This document shows, in pieces, positions 9,973 to 18,892 of a stretch of DNA of 64,000 bases. The position numbers were made by a program, and so were the translations under genes. The stretch's first letter is position 1. Every line of letters starts with the position of its first letter. The notes under the pieces were generated by a model, which saw nothing but the letters and a program-made list of their open reading frames with translations, did not search any database and was not told where the DNA came from. The DNA comes from Bacteroidota bacterium (GTDB taxonomy: Bacteria > Bacteroidota > Bacteroidia > Bacteroidales > JAADJA01): positions 121,815 to 185,814 of the forward strand of contig JAHLKX010000009.1 in NCBI GenBank assembly GCA_020444515.1, written 5' to 3'.

Positions 9973-12286
9973 AAACGGGTAAACTGATTTTGAATGCAGA
10001 TCCCATATTTACTTTGCTATTGACTTCGATCTTGCCTTTCATTTCATTAACTATCCTGTAAGATATGGAAAGCCCCAGCCCTGTTCCTTTTCCAAGCACT
10101 TTAGTGGTGAAATAAGGAAGAAAAATGCTGGTCAGATAATCATCCGGGATACCAATACCATTATCCGATATTTCCATAAACACACTGCCATCATACCTAC
10201 CTGAAAGCACCTTCACTTGTTTTTGGTAATCCGGAATATTTTGTTTGTCTTTTTCGTCGGTGGCATCCCTGGCATTGTTGAGCAGGTTTACAACAACCTG
10301 TTCGAATTTAATAGGATTTCCAACGACTTCAGGAATTTTTTTATCCAAATCAAAATGCACCCGGATATTGTGATTCTCAAATTGTTTTTGCATCAATGTG
10401 TAAGTGTTGTAAATACAAGCATTGATATTCAGTTTCTCATTGTCATCGTTGTTAACTTCTCCATAAATGAAGTTAATATGACCTGAAATTTGTCCTATTT
10501 TATCCACATCCTTGTACTGTTCAGTTATTAGACTTCTGATATATTCAATGTCCGGATTTTTTTCTAACAATTCCATTTGAAGAGATTCGGCTGCCAGCAA
10601 CAAATTTTGCAAAGGTTGGTTCACTTCATGGGCGATACCTGAAGCCAGCTGCCCCAGCGATGTCAGACGAGATTGGTGGACGATGATCTGTTGTTGTTTT
10701 TTCTGGTTATCAAGTGCTTTTTGGACTTCCCAGGAAAGTGTTTTATTTGCTTTTTGTTTCAACCTGTATTTTGAATAAATGAATCTCAAAATGAGTAGTA
10801 AAATCAGTAGCATGGTGTAAAATGACCATCTGAGAATTAAATTCAAGGGAATGATAATATTATGGGATTCTAAGTGTAAGCTGGTGATGGGTTGGTCAGG
10901 ATCGTTACTGGAAATGAATAATTCACCTTCATGCGGCCTTAAAAACCCCGGAGAATGGTCAATTCCGACTTTTTTACTACCGTACGGAGGTACCCACAAT
11001 TCCTGTATGTTGGTTGTGAAATCTGTGTTACTGGAATTAAAATTATTAATAAACAATGTGTCAAATCCAAAATTGCAAATCTGAAAGGATCTTTTAGATA
11101 TTTTTCCAAAAATCGAATTACGAAAAATCAGTGAGTCTTTTAACAAAAATATATCTGGCGCATTTTTTACATGCAAACTAACGGGCACAATTAAATTTTC
11201 TGATTTTTTGAGATTTGACAAAACAATATCAGCACTGTAAATACCTTCATTCAATCCTGTGGCATCGGCATCAATTATTATTGCCAAATCCATAATATTA
11301 TGATCAAGTGTTGGTTTTACTTTGGTTTGGAGCCAATGGATTTTGGTGGGGCTGGCTGATTCGAGATATTTTACACCTCCGAAAATAATTCCATTGTTGT
11401 TATTTACAGATGCATCATATGCAATATTGCCTGCCCCTTCGTTAAATTTCCAATAGCCCAACAGATTGGTATCAGGTGTGAGAATTTGGGTGTACATAAA
11501 TTTTTGGATTTGTGCTTCCGTCCGGGCTGTTTTCCACAATCTGACTTCATCCAGGATACCTTTGAATATCCGGCCTCCCCATAGATGTGGTCGGAAAATA
11601 TCATAAAGGGCAGGACCTCCACATCCAATATATAGGTTTTGATCATTATTACCAATATCTCCTGTTATTTGATCTTGTTTTTCTAACATTCCATCAAAAA
11701 AAACTCGTACGGCATTGTTGGGATAATCATATACAGCGGCGATATGGTGCCACTGATTTTCACCTGTTGCATTGATCGGTATTCTTTCTTCCTTGTTAAT
11801 TCCTAAATTTAAGTTTAAGGATTCATTTATTTTATTGTAACCTAATCTATAAGATTTTTTTCTTCCCTTCTTTAATATATTTCTATTTCTTTCCCATTTA
11901 TAGGCGTATGTCCATGCTTCAATGGTCAATGACCCATTGATGTTTAAACTGCTGTCATTGCCGCAATCCACGCAACCATCCAGTCCATTGAATTCAAGTG
12001 CATAATTGTTCTGCGGGCCATAATTAATTTGGACATCAGTTGAATCTGCATTAAAAAAAATGTTTCTAAGAAATAGCTGATAACTGGTTCGGTCTCCTGT
12101 AAATAAATTAAACCGAATGGTGTCGGGTAGTTTGTTTAATGAATTTGTATTGAAATTTAATGTGTCGGATTGAATGGTCCGTTGGTTCTGTTGATTTGGA
12201 AGTGCTGACCTCACTTCCTTTATTGCCCCAGTGTTGAATACAATTATCCAAAGAAGTAAACCAATAATATTTTTATTGGCCTTCAT
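9965..12286 (-). CDS. LamG-sensor histidine kinase
   Basis: 773 residues, first gene of the operon. Signal peptide; LamG/concanavalin-like domain (~90-310, LTIEAWTYAYKWERN, ILDEVRLWKTARTEAQ, LLGYWKFNEGAGN); ASH-like domain (~365-470); a single membrane helix (~480-505); coiled linker; HisKA with an intact H-box (ASGIAHEVNQPLQNL, His 553); HATPase_c (N box NLLNNARDA, G1 DNGIGIPD, G2 GKGTGLGLS). It is paralogous over its whole length to the next gene, with which it overlaps by 8 bases, so the pair arose by tandem duplication. The periplasmic LamG domain suggests sensing of a carbohydrate or surface polymer (inference). TATCTTTA at 12314-12321 on the minus strand resembles a -7 element. Confidence 0.92.
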   Translation of the reverse strand: MKANKNIIGLLLWIIVFNTGAIKEVRSALPNQQNQRTIQSDTLNFNTNSLNKLPDTIRFNLFTGDRTSYQLFLRNIFFNADSTDVQINYGPQNNYALEFNGLDGCVDCGNDSSLNINGSLTIEAWTYAYKWERNRNILKKGRKKSYRLGYNKINESLNLNLGINKEERIPINATGENQWHHIAAVYDYPNNAVRVFFDGMLEKQDQITGDIGNNDQNLYIGCGGPALYDIFRPHLWGGRIFKGILDEVRLWKTARTEAQIQKFMYTQILTPDTNLLGYWKFNEGAGNIAYDASVNNNNGIIFGGVKYLESASPTKIHWLQTKVKPTLDHNIMDLAIIIDADATGLNEGIYSADIVLSNLKKSENLIVPVSLHVKNAPDIFLLKDSLIFRNSIFGKISKRSFQICNFGFDTLFINNFNSSNTDFTTNIQELWVPPYGSKKVGIDHSPGFLRPHEGELFISSNDPDQPITSLHLESHNIIIPLNLILRWSFYTMLLILLLILRFIYSKYRLKQKANKTLSWEVQKALDNQKKQQQIIVHQSRLTSLGQLASGIAHEVNQPLQNLLLAAESLQMELLEKNPDIEYIRSLITEQYKDVDKIGQISGHINFIYGEVNNDDNEKLNINACIYNTYTLMQKQFENHNIRVHFDLDKKIPEVVGNPIKFEQVVVNLLNNARDATDEKDKQNIPDYQKQVKVLSGRYDGSVFMEISDNGIGIPDDYLTSIFLPYFTTKVLGKGTGLGLSISYRIVNEMKGKIEVNSKVNMGSAFKISLPVYE

Positions 12287-12518
12287 AAACTAGTTTGTAT
12301 TGGTTGAGAGAGATAAAGATAGTAAAAAAGTTGTCATGAAAGATGCAAGAAATTACTAAATCCAGCCAATAAGATAAAAGACTACAATCCAATTTCGCCA
12401 ATGGTTGAAGTCAAATATCATTTTCATTGTTTTCACTTTTATTTTTTAAACAGCCCATCTTATTCCCCACTTTCGGTGTAGTCTCCTTTTTACAACCGAC
12501 ACTCTAGTGAAGTTTGGT

Positions 12519-12616
12519 GACTTCGCCGCCTGAAGTTCAAATCTTTGATTTGTTCCCCAAACTGTTTCAAGCGTCCTCGCCTGTCTGCCGACCAGGCAGG
12601 CTTGAAGAATAAATAA
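12519..12616. repeat. Flanking repeat, type 1 (beside comM fragment A)
   Basis: This segment contains CAAATC-TTT-GATTTG (12538-12552) and the near-palindrome CCTGTCTGCCGACCAGGCAGG. It recurs at 14147-14247 with only scattered changes. Shorter versions with the CAAATC-NNN-GATTTG core occur at 25527-25560 and 37922-37956. In each case it lies immediately beyond the stop-codon end of a comM fragment. Confidence 0.65.
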
Positions 12617-12658
12617 TCACACCTCCACGTCTCCCGATCCAAACTCCTGAACGGTATC
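12617..12658 (-). pseudogene. comM/yifB 3'-end fragment A
   Basis: About 14 codons matching the end of the intact comM (RSLDRETW). One C is lost in the run before the stop codon, so the frame passes into the flanking repeat. It lies between the kinase operon and the first DUF4143 ATPase. Confidence 0.7.
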
Positions 12659-12865
12659 ACCTTCGTATGATGCTTCTCCATTTATTTTGATATTTTTTGG
12701 CCTTGCAAATGCATAATAAAATGCGTCCTCGTTAGGCTGAGCAATAAGAGGACGGGATGGGGGTTGTGTCCCGGTCAATGTTCCCTCTGCGTTCACAGAT
12801 AGAATATATTCACCATCCGGAGGTACTGAAGTGCCGGCGCAGGAACCCCACGTAAAAGTATGCAA
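12659..12865 (-). other. Orphan coding-like remnant, unrecognised
   Basis: On the minus strand an open frame begins MHTFTWGSCAGTSVPPDGEY, continues with NAEGTLTGTQPPSRP and FARPKNIKINGEASYEGDTV, and then runs out of frame into comM fragment A. The composition looks like a secreted beta-sandwich protein, but it has no signal peptide and no recognised family. It is probably a fragment of a degraded gene. The rest of 12287-12917 holds comM fragment A, its flanking repeat and promoter DNA. Confidence 0.3.
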
Positions 12866-12905
12866 ATTGAAACTACTACTTTCAAATTACATATATTATT
12901 ATTAT

Positions 12906-12913
12906 TATCTTTG
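12906..12913 (+). promoter_or_regulatory. -7 element TATCTTTG for the first DUF4143 ATPase
   Basis: This is a perfect TAnnTTTG box that ends only 4 bases before the ATG at 12918. Transcription would start at or next to the start codon, so the mRNA is probably leaderless or nearly so. Confidence 0.5.
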
Positions 12914-12917
12914 TAAC

Positions 12918-14090
12918 ATGAAATACATCCACAGAAAAACTACTGCATCCATTGAAAAGTATTTACAAAACTTTCCTGCGGTTGCTATTGTCGGGCCACG
13001 ACAATGTGGGAAATCAACACTGGCAAAACACATTACCGGCAGGATCGAAGGGAGTGTTTATCTGGATCTCGAAAATCCCGATGATCTGTCAAAGTTGGGG
13101 GAACCAACGTTGTTTTTCGATCAGTATAAAGAAAGGCTGATATGCCTGGATGAAATTCAAAGAGTACCTGAAATTTTCCCGGTATTACGCAGTATTATTG
13201 ACAAATCAGGAAAAAACGGACAATTTCTTATTTTAGGATCTGCATCACCCAACCTGTTGAAGCAAAGCAGCGAATCGCTGGCAGGCAGGATTATTTATCA
13301 GGAGCTTACGCCATTTTTAATTTCGGAAACCAATCAAACCGGCAATGGAAAGTTATTCAACAATTTATGGTCGCGGGGTGGTTTTCCCAGAAGTTATTTA
13401 TCTTCTGACGACGATATAAGTTATAAATGGAGAAAGAGTTTTATCAAAACCTTCCTGGAAAGGGATATTTCGAATTTAGGGATTTATTACCCACCGGTTA
13501 CCATGGAAAGGTTATGGCAAATGCTTGCCCACCTGCAGGGCCAGGTTATCAACATGTCGCAAATCGGGAATTCCCTGGGAGTTTCACATACCATGGTAAG
13601 AAATTACCTTGAAGTATTGCACCAAACATTCATGATACGCATTTTAGAACCTTTTTCGGGTAATCTGAAAAAAAGACTCATTAAATCACCTAAGATTTAT
13701 ATCAGGGATACAGGCATATTACACGCTTTACTCAACATAAAGGATTTTGACAGTTTATTTGGAAACCCGGTGTCGGGTGCTTCATGGGAAACCATGGTCA
13801 TTGAAAATATATTGAACTCTGTTGAGGATTTTAGTGCAGGATTTTTCCGGACGTCCAACGGAAATGAAATAGACCTCATCCTTCAGAAAGGAAATCATAC
13901 ATATGCTGTTGAATGTAAACTTTCTTCCGCGCCAAAACTCACAGCAGGCTTTTACAATGCGATTGATGACATTGGTGTTTCGAAAGCCTGGATTGCGGCA
14001 CCTGTTGATGTTCCCTATCCCGTGAAAGAAAATATAATGGTTGCACCCATCGAAAATATAATCACTCAGCTACAGGAAATAAGTTCATAA
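12918..14090 (+). CDS. AAA+ ATPase with DUF4143 domain
   Basis: About 390 residues. The start MKYIHRKTT at 12918 aligns with the start of the second copy in the window. N-terminal AAA_14 ATPase: Walker A GPRQCGKST (~33-41), Walker B LICLDEIQRVPE. A winged-helix-like middle region follows (MSQIGNSLGVSHTMVRNYLEVL). The C-terminal DUF4143 part has a PD-(D/E)XK-like pattern (GNEIDLIL...YAVECKLSS). The family is very common in Bacteroidota accessory DNA and its role is unsettled. The gene lies alone between comM fragments A and B, with a -7 box directly in front of the ATG. Confidence 0.9.
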   Translation: MKYIHRKTTASIEKYLQNFPAVAIVGPRQCGKSTLAKHITGRIEGSVYLDLENPDDLSKLGEPTLFFDQYKERLICLDEIQRVPEIFPVLRSIIDKSGKNGQFLILGSASPNLLKQSSESLAGRIIYQELTPFLISETNQTGNGKLFNNLWSRGGFPRSYLSSDDDISYKWRKSFIKTFLERDISNLGIYYPPVTMERLWQMLAHLQGQVINMSQIGNSLGVSHTMVRNYLEVLHQTFMIRILEPFSGNLKKRLIKSPKIYIRDTGILHALLNIKDFDSLFGNPVSGASWETMVIENILNSVEDFSAGFFRTSNGNEIDLILQKGNHTYAVECKLSSAPKLTAGFYNAIDDIGVSKAWIAAPVDVPYPVKENIMVAPIENIITQLQEISS

Positions 14091-14146
14091 TAGAAAGAAA
14101 ATTGAATGGAAAATCCCCTCAATCCGCCCTTTTCTCGGTGAAATCT

Positions 14147-14247
14147 TCAGACCTCGCCGTCTGGAGCCCAAATCCTTGATTTGTTGCCCAAGCTGCTTCA
14201 AGCGTCCTCGCCTGTCTGCCGACCAGGCAGGCTTTAAGAATAAATAA
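14147..14247. repeat. Flanking repeat, type 1 (beside comM fragment B)
   Basis: Second long copy of the type 1 flank, with CAAATC-CTT-GATTTG at 14169-14183 and the CCTGTCTGCC...GGCAGG near-palindrome. It closely matches 12519-12616. Confidence 0.65.
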
Positions 14248-14430
14248 TCACACCCCCACGTCTTCCGGTCCAAACTCCGGTATTGGAACGTTTCAGCAAT
14301 ATGCTCCGGCAAAATATTTTCACTGGCATCCGGATCGGCGATGGAGCGGCCTAATTATTAAATGCAGTCGAAAGCATAGGTAGAGAGATTTAATTTCTCT
14401 CTGGCATTTTTCAGCAAAGTCATCCCTGAC
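14248..14430 (-). pseudogene. comM/yifB 3'-end fragment B (internally deleted)
   Basis: 14248-14351 matches the last ~35 codons of comM (RSLDRKTWGC at the end; PEHIAET and ASE further in). After a deletion, 14375-14430 matches the next upstream stretch (around KNAMEKLSL). The frame is broken. It begins 157 bases after the stop of the DUF4143 gene at 14090. Confidence 0.75.
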
Positions 14431-14553
14431 TAATCAAGAATAGAACTAATTTTAGCTAACCTTATTTCGCTTTAGCTTGACGAGATGCAGAGTTTAATAA
14501 ATGAAATTAATATAATGCAGTGGTTTGTTGGTGTAAAAAAGTTATATAATCAT

Positions 14554-14561
14554 TACCTTTG
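14554..14561 (+). promoter_or_regulatory. -7 element TACCTTTG for the propeller histidine kinase
   Basis: Perfect match to TAnnTTTG, 28 bases before the ATG at 14590. TTTG (14524-14527) and TTG (14528-14530) lie 26 and 23 bases upstream, slightly far for a -33 box. Confidence 0.45.
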
Positions 14562-14589
14562 AGAGTGAATCATAACCCGGTAATTTTTG

Positions 14590-17500
14590 ATGAAGATATC
14601 TTATTATTCATTCAGAAAACAAGTCCTGCTATGCAGCAACCCTATACTGTTTATCCCAAATTTTTATTTTTCTTTATTTTTTATAATTCTGTCATGCATT
14701 GCATTTTCTCAATCCTCCTATATTCGTTTCAACAGGATCACCATCAACCAGGGTTTATCACTCAGTTCGGTATACTGTATTCATCAGGATAGCAAAGGTT
14801 TTATGTGGTTTGGGACCGAAGATGGATTGAATAAATATGATGGAAAGAATTTTACGGTTTTCAGGACTATACCCGGAGACACAAACAGCATTTCCTACAA
14901 ATGGACAGAAATAATCTATGAAGATCAATTGGGGATGTTATGGTTTGGCTCACGGGGAGGATTATCGCGGTTTGATCCTATAAAAGAGACGTTTTCTCAA
15001 TATCATGCAGATGAGACAAATCCTGAAAGTCTGGCAAATGATACCATTACAGCTATAGCTGAAGATGACAATAATCATATCTGGGTTGGAACAAGCGGGG
15101 GTCTAAATCGGATTAATAGGCAAACAGGGGCCATTGAAAGGATCTCGACAACGGAAAACGGCACCCATAAAATCGATTCGAAAATCAATTTGCTCCTATC
15201 TGACAAACAAGGAAATCTATGGATTGGGAGCAAGAACGGATTGTTTTATTATGACAATGAAACTTCCATACTTTCGAAAATTCATCTATCAAAAAATGCC
15301 CAGGATGAGATCTCGGTCAGATCCATGGCTTTCAACAATGAGGACCTCTGGATTGGAACAGATAGTGGATTGGGAAGGCTTAGTGAGGATAAATACAAGC
15401 CTGTTTCAATTCGCTTAAATAGCACCCAGGAAAACAGCCTTCCTCAAGAGCCCATTGGAAAAATACTTTTTGATGAAAACAGAAACTTGTGGGTAAGCAC
15501 AGAAACTGGATTATATCGGTATCATTTTTCAGATGAGTCGTATACTTTACTCATTGAATCTCAGGATGTTTCTAACAGCTTATCCATTAACACCGCCAAG
15601 CCTCTATTGCTTGACCGCTATGGGATTATCTGGTATGGAACCCATGGTTCAGGATTATACAAAATCAATCCTTTAAATGACCAGGTAAATTTTTACAGAA
15701 ATAACCCAACTGACCTCAGAAGTTTATCAGAAAATGCCATCAACTGCATTTATGAAGACCGATCAGGTGCCTTATGGATTGGTACCTTTGGCGCAGGGAT
15801 TAACATATTGGATCCACAGGCAAATAAATTTGAATTCCTTGCCCACAATCCAATTAATCCACAAAGCCTCTCCAGCAATTTTATCTGGTCGGTTTATGAG
15901 GCCAATAATGGTGAAGTATGGATTGGAACCAATGATAAAGGTCTGAATTGTTATTCACCTGAAACTGGATTTTTCTCATTTTATAATCACAACGACAGTG
16001 ATCCATTGTCCCTGTCTGCTTCATCCGTAAGAAAAGTGTATCAGGACAGCAAAGGAAATATATGGGTAGGAACGGATGGCGGCGGATTAGACCTTTTTAA
16101 TAAAGCAACAGGCAAATTTTATCATTACAGGCACAATCCAGCTGATAATTCCTCCTTATCAAATAATTCTGTTCGCGTGATCTATGAAGATGATTCAGGG
16201 AATTTATGGATCGGGACCAGGGAAGGATTGAATAAATTTAATCCTGGAACAGAAAAATTCAAACGCTACCTCCATTCACCAGAAAACCCGAATAGCATCT
16301 CCCATAATTTTGTTTATTCTGCTATTTTAAAGGATAGTCAGGACAACTTATGGGTAGGAACTTATGGAGGAGGATTGAATAGAATGAATATCGAAAATGA
16401 AACTTTTACCCGCTATTTAAACCATCCGGATGATCCTACCAGTTTATCCGACAACATTGTTTTTACGATTTATGAAGACAAACTTGGAAGGCTCTGGATA
16501 GGAACCAACAATGGACTGAATCGTTTGGATCAGGCCACCGGTAATTTTGTTCGATTTGGGGTCAAACAAGGGCTTCCCAACGAAGTGATTTATGGCATTC
16601 TCCCTGATGCCAATAACAATATCTGGCTGAGCACCAATTTTGGAATTTCCAGGATGAATCTCACCGATTATAGTTTTACAAATTTTGATATCCATGACGG
16701 GCTTCAAAGTAATGAATTTAATGGAGGTGCTTTTCACCAGGGTAAAAGTGGAAAACACTATTGGGGAGGGGTATATGGTTTAAATATCATTGAACCAGAA
16801 AAGATTGATCCTGCCAAAAACCATTCAAATGTGGTGATTACCAAATTAGAGATCCTTGGGAAGGAAGTCAGTGTCAAAAATTCAATGTTTTCAGGGCTTA
16901 AAAAATCTAAAAACAATGATATTCTTGCAGATGAAACAAATCTCTTCATGGCAAAAAACATTGCTTACACATCTAAGATTCATCTCGATTACCCACAGCG
17001 ATTCATCAGTTTTGAATTCAATGCCCTAAATAATCCCTCCTTACAAAAAATGAATTATTCCTATCGGATGGAAAACATGGAAAACGATTGGAATTACTCG
17101 GGAGAGAGAAATTTTGTGACCTATGCCAACATGAAACCAGGCACTTATGTTTTTAAGGTAAATGCTGCGAACAAAGATGGTTTTTTAAGCCCAAATCCTG
17201 CCGAGTTAATAATCACTATCGATCCTCCTTTTTGGAACACCTGGTGGTTTATTTTATTTGAAATTGCATCCATCGTGGTCTTGATAATTTTTATCTATGT
17301 TTACCTTTTAAACAAACGGACTAACAAACTGTTGACGGTGCAGAATCAGAAAATATTTGCTTCGAATCAGCAACTAAAAGAATCTCAAAAACAACTCAGG
17401 GAACTCAATGCTACCAAAGATAAATTTTTCTCTATCATTGCCCATGATCTAAAAAATCCATTTACAAGTCTGCTCTCCATCAGCGAAATGATGTCGAAAA

Positions 17501-18105
17501 ACTATGACATGCTTGACGAAGAAGATAAAGTCAACAGTGTAAAAGGCTTTCATAGATCAGCCCAGCGGATCTATGCGCTTCTTGAGAACCTGCTTACCTG
17601 GTCACGGTCACAAACCGGACGAATAGATTTTAAACCAATTGAGTTCAATATCTCTAGTTTATCCATGGACTGTATTAATCTATTTATACTTCCTGCAGAG
17701 AAGAAAGGGATTACTCTTCATCTCAATGCAAAAAAAAACATACTTGCTTACGGCGACCAAGAAATGATCAAAACGGTTATGCGCAACCTGTTGCACAATG
17801 CAGTTAAATATAGCAACAAAGGAGCAATGGTGGAAATGAATGTTAGCAAGGAAGAAGGGCTCATCAAAGTCGAAGTCAAAGACCAGGGATTGGGCATAAC
17901 AGAGTCCAATTTGAAAGAACTTTTTAACCTGGCCTCTCACAGGGCTTCAAATGGAACAGGTGGAGAAAAAGGTACCGGACTGGGACTTATCATATGCAAA
18001 GAATTCGTGGAAATAAACGGAGGTAAACTTCATGTTAAAAGTGTGCCCAATGAGGGTAGCTCTTTTAGTTTTTATTTGCAGGCTGGGCAGGATATTGGAG
18101 AATAA
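14590..18105 (+). CDS. Two-component propeller sensor histidine kinase (no receiver domain)
   Basis: 1171 residues from the ATG at 14590; a TTG one codon earlier is not needed. A signal/anchor segment (~15-40) is followed by about 14 Reg_prop repeats (WFGTEDGLNKYDG, WIGTFGAGINILDP, WVGTDGGGLDLFN) forming two seven-bladed propellers, a Y_Y_Y domain (~800-870, MENDWNYSGERNFVTYANM), a membrane helix (~885-905), HisKA (SIIAHDLKNPFTSL, His ~951) and HATPase_c (N box NLLHNAVKYS, G2 GEKGTGLGL). Unlike the hybrid protein at 44314-48429 it has no receiver or AraC output domain, and no response regulator lies beside it, so its partner is unknown. It is a single-gene module between comM fragments B and C. 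Family members usually sense glycans. Confidence 0.93.
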   Translation: MKISYYSFRKQVLLCSNPILFIPNFYFSLFFIILSCIAFSQSSYIRFNRITINQGLSLSSVYCIHQDSKGFMWFGTEDGLNKYDGKNFTVFRTIPGDTNSISYKWTEIIYEDQLGMLWFGSRGGLSRFDPIKETFSQYHADETNPESLANDTITAIAEDDNNHIWVGTSGGLNRINRQTGAIERISTTENGTHKIDSKINLLLSDKQGNLWIGSKNGLFYYDNETSILSKIHLSKNAQDEISVRSMAFNNEDLWIGTDSGLGRLSEDKYKPVSIRLNSTQENSLPQEPIGKILFDENRNLWVSTETGLYRYHFSDESYTLLIESQDVSNSLSINTAKPLLLDRYGIIWYGTHGSGLYKINPLNDQVNFYRNNPTDLRSLSENAINCIYEDRSGALWIGTFGAGINILDPQANKFEFLAHNPINPQSLSSNFIWSVYEANNGEVWIGTNDKGLNCYSPETGFFSFYNHNDSDPLSLSASSVRKVYQDSKGNIWVGTDGGGLDLFNKATGKFYHYRHNPADNSSLSNNSVRVIYEDDSGNLWIGTREGLNKFNPGTEKFKRYLHSPENPNSISHNFVYSAILKDSQDNLWVGTYGGGLNRMNIENETFTRYLNHPDDPTSLSDNIVFTIYEDKLGRLWIGTNNGLNRLDQATGNFVRFGVKQGLPNEVIYGILPDANNNIWLSTNFGISRMNLTDYSFTNFDIHDGLQSNEFNGGAFHQGKSGKHYWGGVYGLNIIEPEKIDPAKNHSNVVITKLEILGKEVSVKNSMFSGLKKSKNNDILADETNLFMAKNIAYTSKIHLDYPQRFISFEFNALNNPSLQKMNYSYRMENMENDWNYSGERNFVTYANMKPGTYVFKVNAANKDGFLSPNPAELIITIDPPFWNTWWFILFEIASIVVLIIFIYVYLLNKRTNKLLTVQNQKIFASNQQLKESQKQLRELNATKDKFFSIIAHDLKNPFTSLLSISEMMSKNYDMLDEEDKVNSVKGFHRSAQRIYALLENLLTWSRSQTGRIDFKPIEFNISSLSMDCINLFILPAEKKGITLHLNAKKNILAYGDQEMIKTVMRNLLHNAVKYSNKGAMVEMNVSKEEGLIKVEVKDQGLGITESNLKELFNLASHRASNGTGGEKGTGLGLIICKEFVEINGGKLHVKSVPNEGSSFSFYLQAGQDIGE

Positions 18106-18140
18106 TCTTAATGAAAATAATCCAACTATTAAAATCCCCG

Positions 18141-18200
18141 TTGGTGCGAGTCTCCCAACCAGGCCATATGCGTAAGCACGACTCGTGCCAAACAATCCCA
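18141..18200. repeat. Flanking repeat, type 2 hairpin (beside comM fragment C)
   Basis: TTGGTGCGAGTC (18141-18152) and GACTCGTGCCAA (18180-18191) pair at 10 of 12 positions around a 27-base loop. A related hairpin sits in the equivalent place beside fragment I (39569-39618). Confidence 0.55.
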
Positions 18201-18387
18201 TCACACCCCCCACGTCTCCCTATCCAAACTCCTGCAATGTATTCCCTCATCAATGATCTCCGGTAAAATATTTTCACTGGCATCCAGGTCGGCAATGGAG
18301 GGGGTTACTTATTAGGCAAAACAGAAAGTATTGAATAGCGATCAACAAAACCTAAACTTAATCCATCGTCTCTGGCAGGGCCGGCAT
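18201..18387 (-). pseudogene. comM/yifB fragment C (internally deleted, with shared 5' junction)
   Basis: 18201-18300 matches the 3' end of comM through its stop codon ([10 protein letters not shown] then TGA). Most of the middle is deleted, but the GATGCCGG codons (Asp-Ala-Gly, residues 280-282) survive at 18381-18387. They join the non-comM flank shared with fragments G and H. It lies 95 bases after the kinase stop codon. Confidence 0.7.
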
Positions 18388-18480
18388 CAGTGAGTTTGTT
18401 ATGAATAGTGCAAGAATACAAACCTGAATGCCATCATATATTCTACTTAAAAACTAACACTTACCAGAAAATTAAGGAGA
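18388..18480. repeat. Shared right-hand flank of comM fragments (copy at C)
   Basis: Starts AGTGAGTTTGTTATGAATAG and stays alignable for about 85 bases with the flank of fragment G (33248-33335), including CTTAAAAACTAACACTTAC. Intact comM does not contain this sequence. Confidence 0.65.
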
Positions 18481-18892
18481 TTTAAGAGGTGATGTTGAAA
18501 GTTTGAAATTACCATTTCATATTTTCAATGTAGGAGAGGATTTTAGATTATTGTTCTTGATAAATCCTGATAAACGGGGCTCTACAAAACAGGACACAAA
18601 AATAATCCTGGAAACTATTTTATATTCAACTTAGGAACAAACCCTCAGATCAAAAGAATGAAAAATATGAAACTAACCGAAGCATCTGATCACAGTTCCT
18701 TTATTTAGAATTTGTTTTTTGGTCCTGCACACTTTTGTGATCTCTGTAATTTTAAAAGGAAAGAATCCTCCAATAATAAAAAGAGGAAATATGATTAAAT
18801 TTGCAATGTCTTGGCGGTACTTTTTTTGCAGTACTTTAAGAACAAAACTACAATAAGCCGCGTTATTTCTATAATTTAAAACTTTATTAAAA
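18481..18892. other. Intergenic region without recognised gene
   Basis: AT-rich DNA between comM fragment C and the stress-protein gene. I found no convincing coding frame and no clean TAnnTTTG promoter. The promoter for the stress-protein/Mrp operon is presumably here. Confidence 0.4.

Noticed and set aside
14085..14312. 75-codon minus-strand frame resembling one at 12490-12681
   Set aside because: The similarity comes from comM fragments A and B plus their flanking repeat, not from a shared gene.
18141..18191. Type 2 hairpin as an integron attC site
   Set aside because: It has imperfect arms and lies between modules, but lacks GTTRRRY/RYYYAAC core boxes, and no integron integrase is present.
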